Shown here piece after piece: positions 6,311-9,390 of a stretch of DNA of 9,390 nucleotides (the first letter of the stretch is position 1; the number at the start of each line of letters is the position of its first letter). A program made the position numbers and the translations under genes. Source of the stretch: Porphyrobacter sp. (lineage in GTDB: Bacteria; Pseudomonadota; Alphaproteobacteria; Sphingomonadales; Sphingomonadaceae); contig JAGKSZ010000230.1 of assembly GCA_018991295.1 (NCBI GenBank), forward strand, positions 1 to 9,390. Reading direction: 5' to 3'. The notes under the pieces are model-generated. The model had not been told where the DNA came from. It did no database searches and worked only from the letters and a program-made list of their open reading frames with translations.

Positions 6311-7268
6311 CCTTCCGCATCCAATCGACGGCGTCGGCGATCATCTGTTCCAGCGACGGCGAGACGTAGCCGAGCTCGCGGCTCGCCTTCAGCGACGCCA
6401 CCGACTGGTGACCGCAGACGATCTCCGCGCCTTCGGGCGTCAGATCGGGTTCCCGGCGCGTCACGTACGAAGCCAGCAGCGAGGCCGCGCCCATGGCCTT
6501 CAGCAACCCGGCGGGCGTCGGCCGCGCCGGCGTCGACCGGTCCAGCAGCCGCCCGGCGCAGGCGATGAAGTCCAGGTAGGAGGCATGCGGACCTGGCAGG
6601 ATGTACCGCTCGCCCACGGCCGCGCGATCCACGGCGTCGATGTGGGCCTGGGCGACCGCGCCGGCATGACAGAAGACGGTCGACCCCGGCGGCGCCCCGG
6701 GCAGCGAGCCGTCATGCACCATCCGAATGAGCCGGGACCAATTGTGCGTATCGTACCGGCCCACGATGCTGCAGGGATTGAGGATGGTGGCCGGCAGGCC
6801 CTCGTCGATCGCCTTCAACACCAGGTCGTCGGCCAGCGACTTCGAGCGGATGTAGCCGATCGGCGAGGCCGACCCAGGCCGCGGCGAGGATTCATCGATG
6901 TCGCGGAAGGAGGTTCCGTAGACGCCCACCGTCGAGGTGTGAACGACCCGCGCCACGCCTTTGCGCAGCGCCGCGTTCATCAGGTGGCGAGCGCCCTCCA
7001 CATTGATCGCGTGCTGACGGGCGTTGTTCAGCCGCCAGAAGCTGGTGTCCCCGGCGAGGTGGAACAGGCAATCGAGGTTGTCTGGGATCGCCGACGCCAG
7101 GGTCGATGGATCGGCGAGATCGCCTCGAACAAAGCTGACGTTCTCCGCTTCGCGCTCAGGACCCGCCGAGCGCTTGAGGATGAAGACGCGCCAGCCGTCG
7201 GCCACGAGGCGTTCGACCAGATTGCGTCCCAAAAACCCGGTCCCGCCGGTGACGAGCGCGCGCCTCAT
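6291..7268 (-). CDS. NAD(P)-dependent epimerase/dehydratase (extended SDR)
   Basis: 325 residues, the usual length for extended short-chain dehydrogenases. The N-terminal Rossmann motif TGGTGFLG (7-14) binds NAD(P). Asp50 in RGDL and LFHLAG (68-73) are the typical acidic and adenine-side motifs. The active site is S112/T113 in HTSTVGVYG with Tyr139 and Lys143 in YIRSK. The C-terminal half, with PCSIVG and a late FxxCAGRLLD-like helix, resembles dihydroflavonol-4-reductase/3-beta-hydroxysteroid-type members, but the substrate cannot be read from sequence. It is the first gene of a two-gene operon with the DUF2306 protein and divergent from a TetR regulator, 93 bases away. That arrangement suggests induction by a small hydrophobic or aromatic compound. 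Confidence 0.9.
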   Translation of the reverse strand: MRRALVTGGTGFLGRNLVERLVADGWRVFILKRSAGPEREAENVSFVRGDLADPSTLASAIPDNLDCLFHLAGDTSFWRLNNARQHAINVEGARHLMNAALRKGVARVVHTSTVGVYGTSFRDIDESSPRPGSASPIGYIRSKSLADDLVLKAIDEGLPATILNPCSIVGRYDTHNWSRLIRMVHDGSLPGAPPGSTVFCHAGAVAQAHIDAVDRAAVGERYILPGPHASYLDFIACAGRLLDRSTPARPTPAGLLKAMGAASLLASYVTRREPDLTPEGAEIVCGHQSVASLKASRELGYVSPSLEQMIADAVDWMRKDGRLAS

Positions 7269-7361
7269 ATCCCCTCCCCGCGACCTTGTCGTCGCGCTTC
7301 ATATCCGATATCGTATTCACATACATATCTGTATCTGAAAGTGCAAGCGGCAGGAGACGTA
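7269..7361. promoter_or_regulatory. Divergent promoter/operator region, epimerase operon and TetR
   Basis: 93 bases between divergent start codons, and the most AT-rich stretch of the right part. It holds a perfect 8-base palindrome CGATATCG (7306-7313) and an inverted repeat ATACA-tatc-TGTAT (7321-7334), both suitable as half-sites for a TetR dimer. A weak plus-strand promoter could be TTGTCG (7286-7291), a 17-base spacer and TATCGT (7309-7314), which would overlap the palindrome, as expected for autorepression. The TetR ribosome site AGGAG is at 7352-7356. Confidence 0.55.
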
Positions 7362-7979
7362 ATGGCGCGGATGACTCGCGAAGAGACACGGGAGCAGACG
7401 CGGGAACGCCTCTTGGCGGCGGCGCGCACTGTGTTCGCGCGTAATGGCTTCGGCGGCGCCTCCATCGACGGGATCGCCGAGCGCGCCGGGTATTCCCGCG
7501 GGGCGTTCTATTCGAACTTCGCGGGCAAGGAGGCGATCTTCCTGGAGCTTCTCGCGCGGCATATGGAAGGAGAGCGTGAAGCTGGGCGACGGATCGCCGA
7601 GTCCTCCGCGGATCTGAACCAGATCATCGACGCCCTCGCCGAGCGCTACGCCACCGACCAGAACGACCAGGAGTGGTGCATGCTCTCCGTGGAGTTCTCG
7701 TTGCAGGAAGGCCGCTCACCAGCCTTCGCCGAACAGGCGGCGGCGCTGAACGCCGCCCATCTGGCGGGCTCAGCCGAGGTCGTCCGGCGCCTGTGTCAGA
7801 TCGCCAATGTCCATGCGGTTGACCCAAACCGCGCCGCTGCGCTCTTCCTGGCCTTTCGTCAGGGCCTGGCGCTTGCAGCCGCCGGCCCCGCGCCCCAGCT
7901 TTCTCCGTCGGACATCCAGACCGGGCTAAGGCTGTTCATACGCGCGCTGCTAACGCCGGACGAGGACGCCGGCGCCTGA
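7362..7979 (+). CDS. TetR/AcrR family transcriptional regulator
   Basis: 205 residues, typical for the family. The N-terminal DNA-binding domain is complete: TRERLLAAARTVFARNGF (about 13-30), then the helix-turn-helix with ASIDGIAERAGYSRGAFYSN (about 33-52) and FAGKEAIFLELL. The C-terminal domain (about 70-205) is the variable helical ligand-binding and dimerisation part; no ligand can be named. The start is supported by AGGAG five bases upstream of the ATG; an open frame continues upstream, but that stretch is antisense to the epimerase gene. Divergent from the epimerase/DUF2306 operon, which it probably represses, together with itself, through the palindromes in the shared intergenic region. 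Confidence 0.93.
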   Translation: MARMTREETREQTRERLLAAARTVFARNGFGGASIDGIAERAGYSRGAFYSNFAGKEAIFLELLARHMEGEREAGRRIAESSADLNQIIDALAERYATDQNDQEWCMLSVEFSLQEGRSPAFAEQAAALNAAHLAGSAEVVRRLCQIANVHAVDPNRAAALFLAFRQGLALAAAGPAPQLSPSDIQTGLRLFIRALLTPDEDAGA

Positions 7980-8060
7980 GGCGGCCGGCGATCGGCTGCA
8001 AGTCATTGGAAACGCTGACGCGCCGTGGCGGGCGATGATGAGAACTGCGTCTGCGCGCCG
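7980..8060. other. Short convergent intergenic gap, TetR and SDR
   Basis: 81 bases between two converging genes. A bidirectional terminator would be expected here, but I find only weak GC-rich pairings and no T tract on either strand. Confidence 0.4.
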
Positions 8061-8957
8061 TTAGCCGACGCTCTGCGACATCCGCCACAGGAGGCGGTCG
8101 GTCAGTCGATCGGGAAGCAACCAGGTAAGGAACATGATCAACTTGGCGCCGCCGCCGGTTGCGTAGCGCGGACGCGGATTGCGCGCCGCCACCGCCTTGC
8201 CGATCGTCCGCGCGACGACTTCAGGCGGAGAGGCCATGCTCGAAGCTTCGGCGCCTCCCAGCATCGCGGCGTGGCGTCGCGCATAGGGGCCGTAGGCCGT
8301 GCCCCCCGATTGCGCAATCAGGCTATCGCGCGCGATTTCGTTCCATTCGCTGCGGATGGCGCCGGGTTCGATCACGATCACCCGAACGCCAAATGGTTTG
8401 AGTTCGAGCCGCATGCAATCGGAGAGCCCTTCCACCGCGAACTTGGTGGCGTGATACCAACTCCCGAACGGCTCGCCGAGTTTGCCCCCGACCGACGTGA
8501 CGTTGACGATCGTTCCAGACTTCTGCGCCCGCATGAGTGGAATGACGAGTTGGCTGAGCCGCGCCAGGCCCATCAAGTTCACTTCGCCCTGGCAGCGGCC
8601 CTCGTCCATCGGCACATCCTCAAGCGCGCCATAGCTGCCATAGCCGGCATTGTTGACGAGCACGTCGAGCCCGCCGAGGCCGGCGGCGGCCCCGGCCATG
8701 ATGCGCTTGATCTCGGCGCTCTTCGTCACGTCGCCGCCGATCAGCACGGCCTTGCCGCCGGCCGCCTCGACATCGCCGGCGACGAGTTCAGCCTTGTCGC
8801 GGCTGGCATTGTAATGGACGCCGACGCGGGCGCCATTGGCGCCGAAGGCGCGCGCCGCGGCCGCGCCGATGCCGGTGCTGGCGCCGGTGATCAGGATGCG
8901 CTTGCCCTCGAGATCGGCAATCTTCGGCCAATCCGCCGCGGTCTGTTGCTGAGCCAT
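8061..8957 (-). CDS. Classical SDR oxidoreductase, possible hybrid of two subfamilies
   Basis: 298 residues. Short-chain dehydrogenase/reductase with the cofactor motif TGASTGIG (24-31), NNAG (102-105), catalytic Ser155 in NVTSVGG and Tyr168/Lys172 in WYHATK, then the PGAIRSEW loop (199-205) after the active site. All catalytic residues are present, so the enzyme should be active. The N-terminal half (GVHYNASRDKAELV) reads like a FabG-type 3-oxoacyl reductase, probably NADP(H)-linked. The half after NNAG (YGSYGALEDVP, WYHATKFAVEGLSDCMRLEL) reads like a separate oxidoreductase subfamily that usually has another N-terminus. Codons also become richer in A/T third positions just after NNAG (8654-8643). 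The substrate is unknown. It is downstream of, and co-directional with, the isomerase-like gene, with a 133-base gap. GGGAG about 10 bases before the ATG serves as ribosome site. Confidence 0.88.
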   Translation of the reverse strand: MAQQQTAADWPKIADLEGKRILITGASTGIGAAAARAFGANGARVGVHYNASRDKAELVAGDVEAAGGKAVLIGGDVTKSAEIKRIMAGAAAGLGGLDVLVNNAGYGSYGALEDVPMDEGRCQGEVNLMGLARLSQLVIPLMRAQKSGTIVNVTSVGGKLGEPFGSWYHATKFAVEGLSDCMRLELKPFGVRVIVIEPGAIRSEWNEIARDSLIAQSGGTAYGPYARRHAAMLGGAEASSMASPPEVVARTIGKAVAARNPRPRYATGGGAKLIMFLTWLLPDRLTDRLLWRMSQSVG

Positions 8958-9090
8958 GATGCGAGCGCTCCCTTAATCGATTGAATTTATCCGACAGTCT
9001 TTCATGACCAGCATATCGCCGGATGCGCGACATGCCAGAGCCTTGGGCGCAGGCGCGCCGTGCGGTCGGCACGCCCCGGCAAAGTGAGCG
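8958..9090 (-). promoter_or_regulatory. Upstream region of the SDR gene
   Basis: 133 bases between the isomerase-like stop and the SDR start, enough for an own promoter. It contains the palindrome AATCGATT (8975-8982) in an AT-rich patch close to the start, and a 5-base hairpin CGTGC/GCACG (9059-9073) just after the upstream stop, without a T run. No clear -35/-10 pair is seen on the minus strand. Confidence 0.35.
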
Positions 9091-9390
9091 TCAAGCCTGC
9101 GGCAAATAGGCGGCGCGTCCGCTCGCCAGCGCCTGGTCGAGCAGCTCGATTCGGTCCTGGCCCCAGAAGACCTCGCCATCCAGCACATAGGACGGCGCGC
9201 CGAAGACGCCGGCGGCGATCGCCTCAATGCGATTGGTCTCGTAACGCCCGGCGCTGGCCTCGCCTTCCGCCGCGGTCAGCAGCAGCTCGGCCGGCAGCCC
9301 CTCCGTGACGGAGAGTTCGGCGATCACCGCCCGGTCGGCTAGATCGCGCTCTTCGGCCCAGATCGCCCGGCCGGCGCGGCGCAGGAAGGC
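9091..9390 (-). CDS. 2-hydroxychromene-2-carboxylate isomerase-like protein, C-terminal part (cut by window edge)
   Basis: The frame is open from the window edge to TGA at 9091-9093, 99 residues visible. The end matches DsbA-fold/kappa-class glutathione-transferase proteins of the 2-hydroxychromene-2-carboxylate isomerase type: AAGVFGAPSYVLDGEVFWGQ, with the cis-proline loop GAPSY, then a final helix DRIELLDQALAS. In aromatic-compound degraders this enzyme isomerises a ring-cleavage product of naphthalene-like compounds using glutathione; many relatives have other or unknown roles. The N-terminal part with the glutathione-contacting residues is outside the window, so activity cannot be judged. 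Co-directional with the downstream SDR gene. Confidence 0.8.
   Translation of the reverse strand, partial: AFLRRAGRAIWAEERDLADRAVIAELSVTEGLPAELLLTAAEGEASAGRYETNRIEAIAAGVFGAPSYVLDGEVFWGQDRIELLDQALASGRAAYLPQA

Noticed and set aside
6252..7361. N-terminal extension of the TetR frame by 370 codons
   Set aside because: It is antisense to the epimerase gene. The TetR domain starts at 7362 with a good ribosome site at normal family length.
8025..8984. Plus-strand open frame of 319 codons
   Set aside because: It is antisense to the SDR gene, which carries all catalytic motifs; the plus product has no recognisable features.
9059..9073. Hairpin after the isomerase-like gene as an intrinsic terminator
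   Set aside because: Only a 5-base stem and no T run on the transcribed strand.

Overview
GC-rich window with Alphaproteobacteria-like gene content. The left part (1 to about 4940) resembles a sphingomonad/erythrobacter-type chromosome. The right part (about 4940 to 9390) uses almost only G/C third codon positions and looks more Caulobacterales-like. The taxonomic impression comes from protein style and codon use, not from a search.

Left part. A methyl-accepting chemotaxis receptor (minus strand, C-terminus cut by the window edge) is divergent from a CheB-type response regulator (plus). The CheB keeps a complete receiver domain and the methylesterase fold, but its nucleophile Ser and catalytic His are replaced by Gly and Asp, so it looks like a pseudo-methylesterase. 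Next come 430 bases without an obvious large gene. They hold a promoter-like element, two tandem small ORFs linked by ATGA overlaps, and a terminator-like hairpin, just ahead of an autotransporter-type gene with a signal peptide and beta-helix passenger repeats.

Junction. The autotransporter reading frame runs without a stop into the C-terminal 2-oxoglutarate/Fe(II) dioxygenase domain of a different protein family. The passenger has lost its beta-barrel and the dioxygenase has lost its usual peroxiredoxin-like N-terminal part. Composition changes at the same place (about 4925-4965). The most economical reading is a recombination/deletion scar or an assembly chimera, not a functional fusion.

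Right part. A DUF2306 membrane protein overlaps the end of an NAD-dependent epimerase/dehydratase gene (both minus, probably one operon). A TetR-family regulator is divergent from that operon across a 93-base region with palindromes. Then come a classical SDR oxidoreductase (minus), whose N- and C-terminal halves resemble different SDR subfamilies, and the C-terminal part of a DsbA-fold 2-hydroxychromene-2-carboxylate isomerase-like protein (minus, cut by the window edge). The TetR/epimerase/DUF2306 set looks like a self-contained locally regulated module.

No RNA genes, CRISPR arrays, insertion sequences or phage genes were recognised.
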